From Thalassotalea sp. ND16A (GTDB lineage Bacteria > Pseudomonadota > Gammaproteobacteria > Enterobacterales > Alteromonadaceae): a stretch of DNA of 64,000 bases. The notes below the pieces were generated by a model. The model saw only the letters and a program-made list of their open reading frames with translations, was not told the DNA's origin and ran no database searches. Position numbers and translations under genes: made by a program. Positions within the stretch are counted from its first letter, which is position 1. Each line of letters opens with the position of its first letter. The stretch is from assembly GCF_000764205.1 (NCBI RefSeq), contig NZ_JQDZ01000031.1, positions 1 to 64,000 on the forward strand. Reading direction: 5' to 3'. This document shows positions 15,991-30,897 of the stretch, piece by piece.

Positions 15991-17031
15991 ATGTCATTAT
16001 CAAATCCTTCACAATTGCTATTACGCAATGAAGACTTATTACAAAGTAACTCACCTTTAGTCGTCGGTTGTCCTGATAGCGATTTTTTTAGCCATTTGCA
16101 AGCGGCTGCCCCTATGGCAAAAATTAGCAGTTACCAAGTGAATTTCGCGCAACACCAAAGCATAGCATCGCGCTTTAGTGAACAAATAAACTGTGTGTTT
16201 TCGGAACATTATCAAAGTGAAGTTAAGCATGATTTAGCGATCATTTATTTCCCCAAGTCGAAAAAAGAATATCAATTTTTATTGGCCATGTTGGCACCTA
16301 TCCTAGCCGACAATGCGGTAATCCTTGTTGTTGGTGAAAACAAGGGCGGGGTTAAATCAGCAGAAAAGCTCAGTAACGAGTATTGCTTAAGTTCAAGTAA
16401 AATAGATTCTGCGCGCCATTGTATTTTGTATGAAATTATTTTTAATAATGTTGCATCAGAGTTTAATTTAGCCCAATGGTATGAGCATTTCATCGTAAAA
16501 GTAAACGATTTAGAAATTAAGGTAGCGTCTTTACCTGGAGTATTTAGTAATGGTGAATTAGATAATGGCACCCAATTGTTGTTAGAACATTTGCCCAAGG
16601 GCATTTCGGGCAAAGTACTGGACTTTGGTTGTGGCGCCGGCATTATTGGCAGCTATGTAAATAAAGTAAATAGCAACACCGAAGTAGATATGCTGGATGT
16701 AAACGCGTTGGCCATTGCCAGTGCCAAACAAACATTAGCACTAAATCAGCTCAAAGGTAATGTCTTTGCCTCAGACGGACTCAGTAATGTGCAGGGTAAA
16801 TATCATGCGGTGCTATCGAACCCGCCATTTCATCAAGGTATAAAAACCAACTATCAGGCGACTGAAACCTTCTTAAAAGGCATCAAAAAACACCTGAATA
16901 AAAATGCTACGTTAACCATAGTGGCGAATAACTTTTTAAAATACGCGCCGATCATCAAAGCTGAAATAGCACCTTGTGAACAACTTGCTAATGTTAAGGG
17001 CTTTGCTATTCACCATTGTAAAATTCAATAA
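15991..17031 (+). CDS. rsmC: 16S rRNA m2G1207 methyltransferase RsmC
   Basis: SAM-dependent enzyme that methylates G1207 of 16S rRNA in the small subunit. The 346 residues show the two-domain RsmC plan: a degenerate N-terminal methyltransferase-like half (SNPSQLLLRNEDLL...) and a catalytic C-terminal half with the PGVFSNGELDNGTQLLLEHL lead-in (about residues 180-199), motif I VLDFGCGAGIIGSYV (about 209-223) and the purine-methylating motif LSNPPFHQGIKT (near 275). Length is normal. It stands alone with its own promoter region. Confidence 0.93.
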   Translation: MSLSNPSQLLLRNEDLLQSNSPLVVGCPDSDFFSHLQAAAPMAKISSYQVNFAQHQSIASRFSEQINCVFSEHYQSEVKHDLAIIYFPKSKKEYQFLLAMLAPILADNAVILVVGENKGGVKSAEKLSNEYCLSSSKIDSARHCILYEIIFNNVASEFNLAQWYEHFIVKVNDLEIKVASLPGVFSNGELDNGTQLLLEHLPKGISGKVLDFGCGAGIIGSYVNKVNSNTEVDMLDVNALAIASAKQTLALNQLKGNVFASDGLSNVQGKYHAVLSNPPFHQGIKTNYQATETFLKGIKKHLNKNATLTIVANNFLKYAPIIKAEIAPCEQLANVKGFAIHHCKIQ

Positions 17032-17410
17032 CCACATTTATTTTTGCTGTTTCGATAACGTTAACAGCAACCATAATTTTACTATTAATTAATTATTTTT
17101 TTGCCGAATTAATACTCCAATAACTCGAAAATGCCGTGCTGATAACAATTTGTTGCAAATTCATTTTTTTCAAAAAACATCAATAACAAAAATCATAACC
17201 AATAGAATCAACAACTTAACTAATCATACCAGTAATCCGTTTACAAATTTTAACTTACATTTTTACAACAATTTCACCATTGTTTCGTTCTCAACTTTCT
17301 CTAAGATAGGCAACGTACATTTTTGAACAGAAATCAATTGGCTTAAACAGCAACTTTTTCTGAACAGCAAGTAAACAATACTTGTTAACGTTTAATTATC
17401 AGAGGTCGAT
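17032..17410. other. AT-rich arcA upstream region with a post-rsmC hairpin
   Basis: The 379 bases hold no gene. TTGCTGTT (17044-17051) and AACAGCAA (17063-17070) form a hairpin just behind rsmC that could terminate it weakly. The rest is very AT-rich and probably contains the arcA promoter. AGAGGTCG before the ATG is the ribosome-binding site. No clear Fnr or ArcA box was identified. Confidence 0.45.
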
Positions 17411-18139
17411 ATGAACAATCAAGCACAAGCAAATATTTTAATTGTTGAAGATGAAGAAGTAACACGGGTAAGCCTGAAGCACTTATTTGAAGCAGAAGGT
17501 TATAACACTTTTGTGGCAACAAATGGTGAGAGTATGAGCCAGCAGTTGCAAAGCAACGACATTGATTTAGTATTAATGGATGTCAATTTACCGGGTAAAA
17601 ACGGTTTATTACTAGCCCGAGAGTTAGTCGAGAAAAAAGAAACCGGGTTAATTTTTATTACTGGTCGCGACAGTGAAGTTGATAAAGTATTAGGGTTAGA
17701 AATTGGTGCTGATGATTACATCACTAAACCCTTTAACCCGCGCGAATTAACCATTCGAGTGCGTAATTTATTAAAGCGTATGGCGCCAACAGACAGTCCG
17801 GCAGTGGTAGCAGATACTTTGATGATCAACTTTAATAACTGGCAATTAGACCCAAATTCACGTCAAATGACGTCGCCACAGGGAAATACTTTTCCAATTC
17901 CACGTGGTGAATATCGTGCATTACGGTTGTTAATGGCTAACCGTGGAAAAATTGTCACCCGTCAGGATCTTATTCAGGAGATGACCGGTCGTGATTTACG
18001 TGAAAATGATCGAACCGTAGATGTGACAATTCGTCGTTTACGCAAACACTTTGAAAGCGATGATGCTAGCCCTGAGTTTATCAACACCATACACGGCGAA
18101 GGCTATCGTTTTGTGGGTTCACTGGATAACCTGAACTAG
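17411..18139 (+). CDS. arcA: Aerobic respiration response regulator ArcA
   Basis: OmpR/PhoB-type response regulator that switches respiratory and carbon genes with oxygen supply. The receiver domain (residues 1-125) has the acidic pair VEDEE, the phospho-acceptor Asp in [20 protein letters not shown] (near residue 56) and the Lys in [20 protein letters not shown]. The winged-helix domain (about 140-238) contains [21 protein letters not shown] and ends with [12 protein letters not shown]. These signatures are close to E. coli ArcA. A single-domain Hpt gene lies convergently just downstream, matching the split Arc system known from Shewanella, where a separate HptA passes the phosphate on to ArcA. 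Confidence 0.93.
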   Translation: MNNQAQANILIVEDEEVTRVSLKHLFEAEGYNTFVATNGESMSQQLQSNDIDLVLMDVNLPGKNGLLLARELVEKKETGLIFITGRDSEVDKVLGLEIGADDYITKPFNPRELTIRVRNLLKRMAPTDSPAVVADTLMINFNNWQLDPNSRQMTSPQGNTFPIPRGEYRALRLLMANRGKIVTRQDLIQEMTGRDLRENDRTVDVTIRRLRKHFESDDASPEFINTIHGEGYRFVGSLDNLN

Positions 18140-18167
18140 GGTAAGCAACACTTCATTGCCCTGAGTG

Positions 18168-18192
18168 AGGCTAGCGTTAAGCTAGCCTTTTT
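18168..18192. terminator. Bidirectional terminator between arcA and the Hpt gene
   Basis: AGGCTAGC (18168-18175), loop GTTAA, AGCTAGCCT-type right arm (18181-18188) and a run of T form a strong intrinsic terminator for arcA. The Hpt gene's stop codon lies within its loop, so it may serve both genes. Confidence 0.85.
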
Positions 18193-18509
18193 TGTATCCG
18201 TTCGATACTGACTTTATTTAACTGTTTTAACTCAGCTAGCCCTTGCGCTAATTTAGTAAATTCTTGTGTTGAATATTCTAACTCACCGGCTTTGCTAAAC
18301 ACTTGCTTTAACCCGGTGTTGCCCGACGCGGATTTAAGAATATGGCAGCTCTCTTGCCACATTGCATAGTCTTGTTGCTCGATAGCCTGATCTAATTGCT
18401 GAAGGTATATCGACGATTGTTCTACATATAGTGCAACGGTTTGCAGAAACACGTCAAAGCCCAATACATCAAGGTATTGTTCAATTAAGGTATCATCAAG
18501 AAAGTCCAT
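18177..18509 (-). CDS. hptA: Single-domain histidine phosphotransfer (Hpt) protein, probably the ArcA phosphodonor
   Basis: A 110-residue all-helical Hpt domain with the phospho-accepting His in ESCHILKSASGNTGL (near residue 56). There is no kinase or receiver attached. Known Shewanella HptA resembles the C-terminal Hpt domain of E. coli ArcB and relays phosphate from the sensor ArcS to ArcA. Position directly beside arcA, sharing its terminator, makes the same role likely here. The sensor kinase itself is not in the window. The gene symbol is given by analogy. Confidence 0.8.
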   Translation of the reverse strand: MDFLDDTLIEQYLDVLGFDVFLQTVALYVEQSSIYLQQLDQAIEQQDYAMWQESCHILKSASGNTGLKQVFSKAGELEYSTQEFTKLAQGLAELKQLNKVSIERIQKRLA

Positions 18510-18955
18510 TACCTGTTCTCCTGGGAATTAATGCTTTATCTATGCTTATATATTTGGCAAAACATAGCACGAAAAAACAGGGGCTGCTTTAAAAAAATAC
18601 AGAACGCAAAAGAAACTACATTTAAACCACAAATAATCAGCCTAAAGTTAACAACTTTAACCAATTTCTTACCTGGGCATATAGTTGCAAACGGGTTGCG
18701 TCCTTTTATACCCGTGCTACCTCAAGATGTACGTTTCACTTTCACTTTGAAGTAGCACGGGTATAAATATTGATTTTAGTGCGTAATTCATTCAAAATAG
18801 CCGACCATTTTACTTGGTCTTTTGGTTTTCACAGAAAAAACTAAAAAAAAGTAAAAAAATGTCGTTAGTTTCGCTAGAATATGCGCCCTGCGATATGCAG
18901 TAGTTTTAAACGACAGTTACATTAAACGAACAAATAAATAGGAAGCACAGTTAAA
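18510..18955. other. Intergenic region between hptA and folE2
   Basis: 446 bases without a convincing gene; a 74-codon frame at 18531-18755 is AT-rich noise that runs into an inverted repeat. Contents are the 16-bp inverted repeat at 18705-18767 and the folE2 promoter area. AGGAAG precedes the folE2 ATG. No GTTATA-N-TATAAC type Zur box is seen, although folE2 genes are often under Zur control. Confidence 0.5.
18705..18767. repeat. 16-bp perfect inverted repeat, 31-base spacer
   Basis: TTTATACCCGTGCTAC (18705-18720) and GTAGCACGGGTATAAA (18752-18767) are exact reverse complements. The spacer (CTCAAGATGTACG... CACTTTGAA) has a further partly complementary core. The layout is that of a small palindromic repeat or MITE; it does not code. 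Confidence 0.8.
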
Positions 18956-19882
18956 ATGCCTACATCAATGCCAGATATAGCCAACCAAACCGCGGCACAA
19001 ACCGAAGGTACTCTTGATAGAGTGGGTATGGGTAATATTGAAATGCCGGTAATGGTAGCAGCTAAAGATGAAGCCGAACGTGTTGTTTCAGCCCATATCG
19101 ATGCGTTCGTGAATTTAAACGACCCGAAAGCGAAAGGCATCCACATGTCTCGTCTTTACCTATTACTGGATGAGTTAGCCAGTAATAATGTGCTCAATTA
19201 CCAGTCATTAGTCACGCTATTAAATGAGTTTATCAGTTCGCATGAAGACTTAAGTGATACCGCTTATGTGAAATTCAGTTTTGATTACCCAATGCGCCGT
19301 GAAGCGTTAATTAGTGGTAAAAAAGGCTGGCGCGTATATCCGGTAACCATTATCGGTAAATTGGATAAAGGTAAATTTGATATTGAATTATGCGTAGATA
19401 TTGCCTATTCATCAACGTGTCCATGTTCTGCGGCTCTTGCACGTCAGCTTATTCAGCAAGCATTTACCGAAAAATTTGGGCAACAACAGAGTGTCGATAA
19501 AGCCGATGTTCATGCCTGGTTAGGTAGCACCGAAGGTATTATAGCAACACCGCACAGCCAACGCTCAATTGCGGAAATGAAAGTTAAATTAAATTCAAAA
19601 GTAAGCAGCTTTCCGTTAACCGATATCGTCGATACCGTAGAGGCGGCCTTACAAACACCGGTACAGGCTGCGGTTAAACGTGAAGACGAACAAGAATTTG
19701 CTCGTCTAAATGGTCAAAACCTGATGTTTTGTGAAGACGCCGCCCGCCGCGTACAACATGCGATGAACCTGATTGAGGGCTACGACGATTTTTGGGTAAA
19801 GATAAACCACCTAGAATCGCTTCATGCTCACGATGCCATCGCGGTAACGACTAAAGGTATCAAAAACGGCTACCAGGCTTAA
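18956..19882 (+). CDS. folE2: GTP cyclohydrolase FolE2 (type IB)
   Basis: Converts GTP to dihydroneopterin triphosphate, the first step of folate and queuosine synthesis. The 308-residue COG1469-type enzyme shows [14 protein letters not shown] (near residue 61), [15 protein letters not shown] (near 108) and the metal-site loop [16 protein letters not shown] (near 157). Type IB enzymes work with metals other than zinc and often replace FolE when zinc is scarce, which links this gene in theme to the zinc operon at the start of the window, though not by position. The ATG at 18956 has AGGAAG a few bases upstream. Confidence 0.93.
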   Translation: MPTSMPDIANQTAAQTEGTLDRVGMGNIEMPVMVAAKDEAERVVSAHIDAFVNLNDPKAKGIHMSRLYLLLDELASNNVLNYQSLVTLLNEFISSHEDLSDTAYVKFSFDYPMRREALISGKKGWRVYPVTIIGKLDKGKFDIELCVDIAYSSTCPCSAALARQLIQQAFTEKFGQQQSVDKADVHAWLGSTEGIIATPHSQRSIAEMKVKLNSKVSSFPLTDIVDTVEAALQTPVQAAVKREDEQEFARLNGQNLMFCEDAARRVQHAMNLIEGYDDFWVKINHLESLHAHDAIAVTTKGIKNGYQA

Positions 19883-19895
19883 CCCTTAACGTCCT

Positions 19896-19952
19896 GATAG
19901 CAAGCTCTTTTTAGCTATCGCTAAGTGATCATTATTTATGTCGCTTGCTATC
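19896..19952. repeat. 10-bp inverted repeat behind folE2
   Basis: GATAGCAAGC (19896-19905) and GCTTGCTATC (19943-19952) are exact reverse complements. The stretch TATTTATGTCGCTTGCTA next to it recurs at 54584-54601 in the tyrS terminator, so a small repeated unit may be involved. Confidence 0.5.
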
Positions 19953-19965
19953 GCCATAATCGCTG

Positions 19966-19990
19966 AAGCCGAGACTATCTCGGCTTTTTT
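19966..19990 (+). terminator. Intrinsic terminator after folE2
   Basis: AAGCCGAGA (19966-19974), 3-base loop, TCTCGGCTT (19978-19986) and a T-run make a strong terminator about 85 bases after the folE2 stop. Confidence 0.88.
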
Positions 19991-20354
19991 GTCTCTTTCT
20001 ATTGAATAAATAGTGAATAGTAAATAACTGTCACTTTAGCCACCATATTTTTCATAGTTTTTTACTCCCAGATAGAATTCAACCCAAAAGTTTTCAGCTT
20101 TTATTACAAAGCTGCTTTACCCCTTGTTTTTACTGGACTTAGCAAAAACAACAAGCCAGCAGATGTTATCGGTAAGTTAATACAGCAACCAGAAAAACAG
20201 AGTAATCACTCTATTTTCCATTGACCTTTGCTTTACATCCCTATATTGTACAAGGTTCCCCCGTTGGGGTTTTGCTATAATTATTCAATTTTTAGTTATT
20301 CTTATTCCAGATTGCAAAACCACGCCAGCGCGAAATTTACAGGAGATAACATGC
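19991..20354. other. gltB upstream region
   Basis: AT-rich 364 bases with no gene. It ends in AGGAGATAACATGC immediately before the gltB start; an out-of-frame ATG at 20351 overlaps the true ATG at 20355. No regulator site could be assigned. Confidence 0.4.
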
Positions 20355-26266
<5,912 letters not shown>

Positions 26267-26296
26267 ACGTTAAATCGCCAAGCCATGCTTATAAAG

Positions 26297-26321
26297 CCAG
26301 AGTTTCGACTCTGGTTTTTTT
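26297..26321 (+). terminator. Intrinsic terminator after gltBD
   Basis: CCAGAGT (26297-26303), tetraloop TTCG, ACTCTGG (26308-26314) and seven T: a textbook intrinsic terminator closing the gltBD operon. Confidence 0.92.
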
Positions 26322-26443
26322 ATGCGATAAAATGCGTTAAGCTGATAACAAATTCATTCTTTCAGTTTTTGAGTCTCCTTTGAACGTCATCACTTTTCCC
26401 CATTACATTTTATTGCTTAGCGTCCTATTGATGACAAAACGAA

Positions 26444-26641
26444 TTGTACTTAGAGCAAGATGAAATCGGCATTGCTTTTATGCGAGAATGGCAAACACCA
26501 CATGTGGAATATTGGCTGGTATATTTAACCAAAGGCTTTGCCGAAAATCAGGGCACTACATTTAAAGACTCTGAGATCCCCAACAAAAGCCCATATGATA
26601 TTGTGAAAGTGAAAAAGAACAAGAAGATTGACAAGGACTGA
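26444..26641 (+). CDS. Small hypothetical protein, start uncertain
   Basis: A 65-codon frame opening at TTG 26444, right behind two in-frame stops, or at ATG 26480. The product contains EWQTPHVEYWLVYLTKGF and a Lys/Asp-rich tail (VKVKKNKKIDKD). Neither start has a convincing ribosome-binding site. The stop is 3 bases before the next gene, whose AAGGA site lies inside this frame, so the frame is at least tied to that gene. It may be a shortened remnant of a longer protein. No family recognised. Confidence 0.4.
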   Translation: MYLEQDEIGIAFMREWQTPHVEYWLVYLTKGFAENQGTTFKDSEIPNKSPYDIVKVKKNKKIDKD

Positions 26642-26644
26642 ACC

Positions 26645-27058
26645 ATGCTGAATAAAATTAATATCATTAGTACCCTACTCGGGCTGTTATTTGTCTATCT
26701 GTCGGTTGCTATCCTTAGTTATGGTGCGGCAATAGCAATTCCGTTGGAGATCAGCGATTTAGCCCAGGATTATCCTCTGCTTATTCTCGTTGTTTTAGAT
26801 ATAGTCGCCATGGGATTACCACTGTTATTGGCGCTTTTTGTCTTTGCTGCGGTATTAAATTTATTCAATGGCGCTAAACAACGTTTGCCGTATGCATTGT
26901 TGCTTTTGCCATTTTTACTCTTGCACACTTACTATCTTGGATTCTCTGTTGTTAACTCTGATCCAAGCGCATTTATCGCAACAACATTACCCAAGTATGC
27001 TTTGTTGATCATTTTTACCTGGTGGTTTGCAAACTGGCAAACGACAAAAAATAAATAA
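26645..27058 (+). CDS. Hypothetical membrane protein, four helices
   Basis: A 137-residue, strongly hydrophobic protein with about four membrane segments: IISTLLGLLFVYLSVAILSY, LLILVVLDIVAMGLPLLLAL, ALLLLPFLLLHTYYLGFSV and YALLIIFTWWFAN. AAGGACTGAACC precedes the ATG. It stands in a run of small plus-strand genes with short gaps (26444-28657), probably one operon. Family and function are unknown to me. Confidence 0.65.
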   Translation: MLNKINIISTLLGLLFVYLSVAILSYGAAIAIPLEISDLAQDYPLLILVVLDIVAMGLPLLLALFVFAAVLNLFNGAKQRLPYALLLLPFLLLHTYYLGFSVVNSDPSAFIATTLPKYALLIIFTWWFANWQTTKNK

Positions 27059-27077
27059 CGAGAAATAAAGGAAGTTT

Positions 27078-27296
27078 ATGCATCGTTTTAATGTGTTTGG
27101 CAAAAAAATGTCGATTCATCGTATCAACGGTGAATGGCAATTGTTTACCGATTCAGCAAGCGGCATGCGTGCCCGGGTTTATGATGTGGTGATCCCCGCC
27201 GAGATGGACGAAAGCGAGTTTTGTAAATTTCTGGATGATATTTATCATGAATATTCCAGCGAAAAGCAGCCTCGGGTAGAAGCAATATGCCAATGA
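27078..27296 (+). CDS. Small conserved hypothetical protein (DUF7661-like)
   Basis: 72 residues beginning MHRFNVFGKKMSIHRINGEW and continuing through WQLFTDSASGMRARVYDVVIPAEM to an acidic helix ESEFCKFLDDIYHEYSS. The pattern of FxVFGxxM...W...G..R...VxIP.....L...L.D..HE resembles a widespread short family (DUF7661 as I recall). It has AAAGGAAG before its ATG and overlaps the next gene by 10 bases. Function unknown. Confidence 0.6.
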   Translation: MHRFNVFGKKMSIHRINGEWQLFTDSASGMRARVYDVVIPAEMDESEFCKFLDDIYHEYSSEKQPRVEAICQ

Positions 27297-27805
27297 TCAC
27301 TACGAGGAAAACCCTGATTTTTGGCAATTCTGGCTCAGGCAAGTCGACCTTAGCAAAACAGCTGTGCCAGCAATATAGCGCCGCTCATTTAGATTTAGAT
27401 ATCCTTGCCTGGCTGCCCGGCACACCACCCACTCGTGCTCCCATTGAACAATCATGGCAAAAAATAAACGCCTTTATCTGCAATAATGATAATTGGGTGA
27501 TCGAAGGCTGCTATGCTGATCTGCTTATTTTATTAAGCGCAACAGCGAATGAAATGATCTATTTAAACTTATCTGTTGAAGATTGCATTAGCAACGCCAA
27601 AAACAGAGCATTTGAACCGCATAAATATCAAAGTAAGCAACAACAAGACGATAACTTACCGATGCTGTTAGAGTGGATTAGTGACTACGACATGCGCGAT
27701 GACACGTTTTCAAAAACGGCACACCAACAGTTATTCGAAAATTTCACTGGTAAAAAAAGCACATATAACAGTAATATGACCGCACTAGATAAGATTAAGG
27801 ATTGA
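27287..27805 (+). CDS. P-loop nucleoside/shikimate-kinase-like protein
   Basis: A 172-residue P-loop NTPase with Walker A FGNSGSGKSTLAKQL (near residue 13-27), an LDLDILAWLPGTP segment as in small-molecule kinases, and a W-x-IEGCYADLL region where such kinases bind their substrate. It resembles the 'topology modulation'/adenylate-kinase-like group. The substrate is unknown. Start is at ATG 27287 or 27293. Its reading frame overlaps the previous gene, and the next gene begins one base after its stop. Confidence 0.7.
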   Translation: MPMITTRKTLIFGNSGSGKSTLAKQLCQQYSAAHLDLDILAWLPGTPPTRAPIEQSWQKINAFICNNDNWVIEGCYADLLILLSATANEMIYLNLSVEDCISNAKNRAFEPHKYQSKQQQDDNLPMLLEWISDYDMRDDTFSKTAHQQLFENFTGKKSTYNSNMTALDKIKD

Positions 27806-27806
27806 T

Positions 27807-28211
27807 ATGAAGTATTTACTATTGATGGTAACGAGTATTGCGCTACTTTCCTGCAGCAATGTCAGGTTTGATTCTAATATGGGACCATTTGTTCGAGCTG
27901 AAATCAGTTCTTCATTGGTAGAACAATACACGATGCAAGAAATTCGTCATTATCAAGGCGATTTCATCAGCAGTGTTCATTCCGAAGTTTGTCTGCGCAA
28001 CACTGCTGGGGATGGCGAAAGTATCACTCGCCCAGCTCATTTTAGCGCCTCGGCAAGAAGTCATTTAATTAGAGAGCTGCAAGTGAATACCCAATTACAG
28101 GGGGGTAACTCTTTAGTGGTACACTCCTGTAATGTACGCGCAAATGCCGAGTGCTACCAAATTCAAGAATGTAACGGTAGTGCTTACTGGGTAGAGCAAG
28201 GTAAGTCATAA
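27807..28211 (+). CDS. Hypothetical lipoprotein
   Basis: 134 residues with a lipoprotein signal peptide: [18 protein letters not shown] gives the lipobox LLSC with Cys16. The mature part holds several further cysteines (near [26 protein letters not shown]), which could form disulfides in the periplasm. No family recognised. It is tightly packed between the kinase gene and the UPF0178 gene (one-base overlap TAATG). Confidence 0.65.
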   Translation: MKYLLLMVTSIALLSCSNVRFDSNMGPFVRAEISSSLVEQYTMQEIRHYQGDFISSVHSEVCLRNTAGDGESITRPAHFSASARSHLIRELQVNTQLQGGNSLVVHSCNVRANAECYQIQECNGSAYWVEQGKS

Positions 28212-28657
28212 TGAATATTTGGGTTGATGCCGATGCCTGCCCGGTAGCGATAAAAGAAATTTTATTTAAGGCCGCTGACCGGACAAAAACACCAACCACA
28301 CTATTGGCAAATCATGCTTTGCGCATTCCACCATCACGGTTTATTAAATTTATTCAGGTAAGCTCGGGCTTTGATGTTGCCGATGATGAAATTGTAAAAC
28401 GTGTCGTTGCTGGTGATTTAGTGGTAACGCAAGACATTCCATTGGCTGCTGAAGTGATAGAAAAAGGGGCAACCGCACTCAACCCCAGAGGCGAGCTGTA
28501 TACCACAAGTAACATACGTTCACGCTTAAATATGCGTGACTTTATGGATACCATGCGAGCCAGTGGCGTGCAAACCGGTGGCCCCCCAGCGTTAAACCAA
28601 GCCGACAAACAAGCGTTCGCCAACAATCTCGATAGAATTTTAACTAAGGCGAAATAA
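28211..28657 (+). CDS. UPF0178/YaiI-YqxD family protein
   Basis: 148-residue cytoplasmic protein of the YaiI/YqxD (DUF188) family with a PIN/NYN-like fold. Family blocks are clear: [19 protein letters not shown] at the N-terminus, [20 protein letters not shown] near residue 75 and ALNPRGELY just after. The conserved Asp residues suggest a metal-dependent nuclease site, but no activity is established to my knowledge. Last gene of the small operon. Confidence 0.9.
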   Translation: MNIWVDADACPVAIKEILFKAADRTKTPTTLLANHALRIPPSRFIKFIQVSSGFDVADDEIVKRVVAGDLVVTQDIPLAAEVIEKGATALNPRGELYTTSNIRSRLNMRDFMDTMRASGVQTGGPPALNQADKQAFANNLDRILTKAK

Positions 28658-28672
28658 CCAACGTTGAAAATA

Positions 28673-29479
28673 TTACAGTAAATCTTTGCTGTTACCTTGC
28701 TCATCTAAAATAACCGCTTTCGCCAACAATTGATTGCTCTGTAGATACTTGCCGATGGAAGTAAAGGTTGCTGTTTTGACTTTGCCTTGATGATCTTTCA
28801 ACTTCACATCGTCCAGGAAAATGCTGCCTAACAGTAATTTCACAGGGTTAGTTCGGATCCGTTGTGGTTTAAAATAGGCCTTGGCATTGGCTTTTAATTG
28901 CGCCTGCTCAGTGGTACCGTATATCGCCGCATTAATCACATCCAACGTATGCTCAGTACAATTTTGATACCTGCCATCAAAGGGATTAGACAGCACCGAG
29001 TATTTCGGATTATGAACGTCTTTATTCTTACCGGTAGCAATGGCGTCTATAAGTTTCGCTTGCAACTCAACGGTCGGAATAATAATCCCGGCTTTTAGCG
29101 CATCTACGCCCCAAAAGAAATCTATCGGATAGTCGGTTACCAGGCTACTTCGATGCTTTTTTTCTTGCTTTTGATAAAGGTTATGGATGGCGTAACCTTT
29201 AATGGTTTCACCGTTTTCCAATTCAATACTTGAGTAGATGGCGATAGCCGCATGAGTGAAAGCGACACCTTTCGGCAAGTCTTTCTCAGGCCGCCCTACT
29301 CGCCCAATAATAAACGCCTGAGCTCCCTGGCTGGCAGCATATTTCTCTACATTTTTTGCAAACCCAGTTAATGTCTCTGTGTCATGCTGGTTGTCAGTTG
29401 GGCTGGCACTGCCGGCCCAAACTGACGCATTAACAAACACTAATGACAGGATTAACGTTTTAATTAATGCTTTCATCAT
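28673..29479 (-). CDS. DUF2145 family exported protein
   Basis: 268 residues with a signal peptide (LIKTLILSLVFVNASVWA) and a DUF2145-type domain: IIGRVGRPEKDLPKGVAFTH (near residue 57), YAIHNLYQ (near 98), DFFWGVDALKAGIIIP (near 120) and NCTEHTLDVINAAIYG (near 183). The conserved His and the NCTEH cysteine suggest a papain/NlpC-like cysteine hydrolase fold; this is inferred. The upstream gene ends in a TAATG overlap with it, so the two are coupled. Convergent with the UPF0178 gene. Confidence 0.75.
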   Translation of the reverse strand: MMKALIKTLILSLVFVNASVWAGSASPTDNQHDTETLTGFAKNVEKYAASQGAQAFIIGRVGRPEKDLPKGVAFTHAAIAIYSSIELENGETIKGYAIHNLYQKQEKKHRSSLVTDYPIDFFWGVDALKAGIIIPTVELQAKLIDAIATGKNKDVHNPKYSVLSNPFDGRYQNCTEHTLDVINAAIYGTTEQAQLKANAKAYFKPQRIRTNPVKLLLGSIFLDDVKLKDHQGKVKTATFTSIGKYLQSNQLLAKAVILDEQGNSKDLL

Positions 29480-29832
29480 TAAAGCTCCTGTAATGGATTC
29501 GTTTCAGGCTCTTTCTTTTTCAGCGCCTCATTAGGTGGTGGACCTGCAGTTACCGTTTTATCACTGACCTCAAGCGGTGTCGTGGTGATCGCATTTTCCA
29601 TTAACGAATCACCGGCTGCGCCACTGACATTACCAACTGCGCCAACAATTTTTAATGGCACGGCAATCACGCCACTTGCCGTTTTGGCACTGGCCACAAC
29701 TCCGTTTGACGCTGCCAAGGCCGAATGTTTTACCGATTGCGCCGAATGCTCAGAAGCACCTCCTGCAGCAAACACACTGCTCGATGTCATCGTTAAAATA
29801 ACTAAGGCGATTTTATTGATTGTTTTCATCAT
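29479..29832 (-). CDS. Small exported hypothetical protein paired with DUF2145
   Basis: About 117 residues with a signal peptide (INKIALVILTMTSSSVFA) and a mature part rich in Ala, Ser and Val (SALAASNGVVASAKTASGVI, then GAVGNVSGAAGDSLMEN), ending Pro/Glu-rich. The start is ATG 29832 or 29829, just behind GGAAGAG. The Ala/Gly/Ser pattern with amphipathic stretches is of the kind seen in small periplasmic or membrane-associated helical proteins. It precedes and overlaps the DUF2145 gene, a pairing that I believe recurs in proteobacteria. Function unknown. Confidence 0.6.
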   Translation of the reverse strand: MMKTINKIALVILTMTSSSVFAAGGASEHSAQSVKHSALAASNGVVASAKTASGVIAVPLKIVGAVGNVSGAAGDSLMENAITTTPLEVSDKTVTAGPPPNEALKKKEPETNPLQEL

Positions 29833-30004
29833 CTCTTCCTTTCTCAAAGTGAATCATTTATAAGCGCTCTCGTTGAACGCAAATTAACTATGGACAGAAA
29901 AAGCATTTATGTATACCTTAAATGTGAACGTATTGAATTCAGCCACCACAAGTATAGTTATTTAATACTTCCGCTATTAAATAACACAATAATAGAGTTT
30001 TGCT

Positions 30005-30745
30005 ATGAGCCAAATAAAACAAATTAGCGATGTGTTGAAAACATTATTGAAACAACAGCAACTGACTTATGCCGATGTTGCCGAGCAGCTCAGTATGAGT
30101 GAAGCCAACATAAAACGAATTTTTTCGAACGAAAGCTTTAGCTTGCAGCGACTTGAAAGCATTTGTCAGTTGATGGATTTATCGTTAACCGACCTGTTTT
30201 TATTAATTGAACGTCAGCAAGAAAAAATATCGCAATTGACCATAGAACAAGAGCAAGAGCTGGTGAATGATCCTAAGTTACTGCTGGTTGCCGCCTGTGT
30301 TCGTGATGGCTGGAGTTTTGAGGAAATCATCACTCATTACCAAATTGATCAATTTGCCGCCATCCGCCTGCTTGCTCGTCTCGACAAGTTAAAAATGATC
30401 CAACTCTTGCCGAATAACCAGTATAAATTATTAATTTCGCAAGACTTTAAATGGCAACACCGGGGTCCTTTAGAGCGCTTTATCAGTCAGGATGTAATGG
30501 CTAAATTTTTGATGTCGGATTTTGCCAGTGACGATTCTTTTCGTTTTTATATTCGTGGCAGTTACAGTCAAAATTCAATCGCCAGCATTATCAAAAAACT
30601 CAAACATTTAACTCAGGAATGTGCTGAATTGAATCATCAGGATGGGCAATTGCCATTATCGAAGCGCCAGCATATCGGGGTGTTAACGGCGATGCGCCCC
30701 TGGGAGTTGTCTTTGTTTAAACAAATGCGCCGAGAACAAAGCTAA
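30005..30745 (+). CDS. XRE-type HTH transcriptional regulator
   Basis: 246 residues with an N-terminal Cro/CI-type helix-turn-helix (LLKQQQLTYADVAEQLSMSEANIKRIFSNES, about 13-45) followed by a long helical domain without an obvious ligand fold. A second part near residues 95-140 (CVRDGWSFEEIITHYQIDQFAAIRLLARLDKL) resembles another winged-helix element. Targets are unknown; it faces away from the DUF2145 pair across a 150-base region, so it may control that pair. Confidence 0.82.
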   Translation: MSQIKQISDVLKTLLKQQQLTYADVAEQLSMSEANIKRIFSNESFSLQRLESICQLMDLSLTDLFLLIERQQEKISQLTIEQEQELVNDPKLLLVAACVRDGWSFEEIITHYQIDQFAAIRLLARLDKLKMIQLLPNNQYKLLISQDFKWQHRGPLERFISQDVMAKFLMSDFASDDSFRFYIRGSYSQNSIASIIKKLKHLTQECAELNHQDGQLPLSKRQHIGVLTAMRPWELSLFKQMRREQS

Positions 30746-30897
30746 GTCGTAAATTTAATCAATGAAACTAGTTTTGCTCACGCTTTTCTGGCAAAATAAT
30801 CACATCTAAACCGGTCACCATTCAAGATTCCGATTTCAGCGCTTTGAATGGTAACGGCTATATATTTATTATAATTTTAAAGTTTAAAAGGCTACTC

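Noticed and set aside
18531-18755. 74-codon plus-strand frame before folE2
   Set aside because: AT-rich composition, runs into an inverted repeat, no start site.
18770-18955. Zur box before folE2
   Set aside because: FolE2 genes are often Zur-controlled, but no palindrome of that type is visible here.
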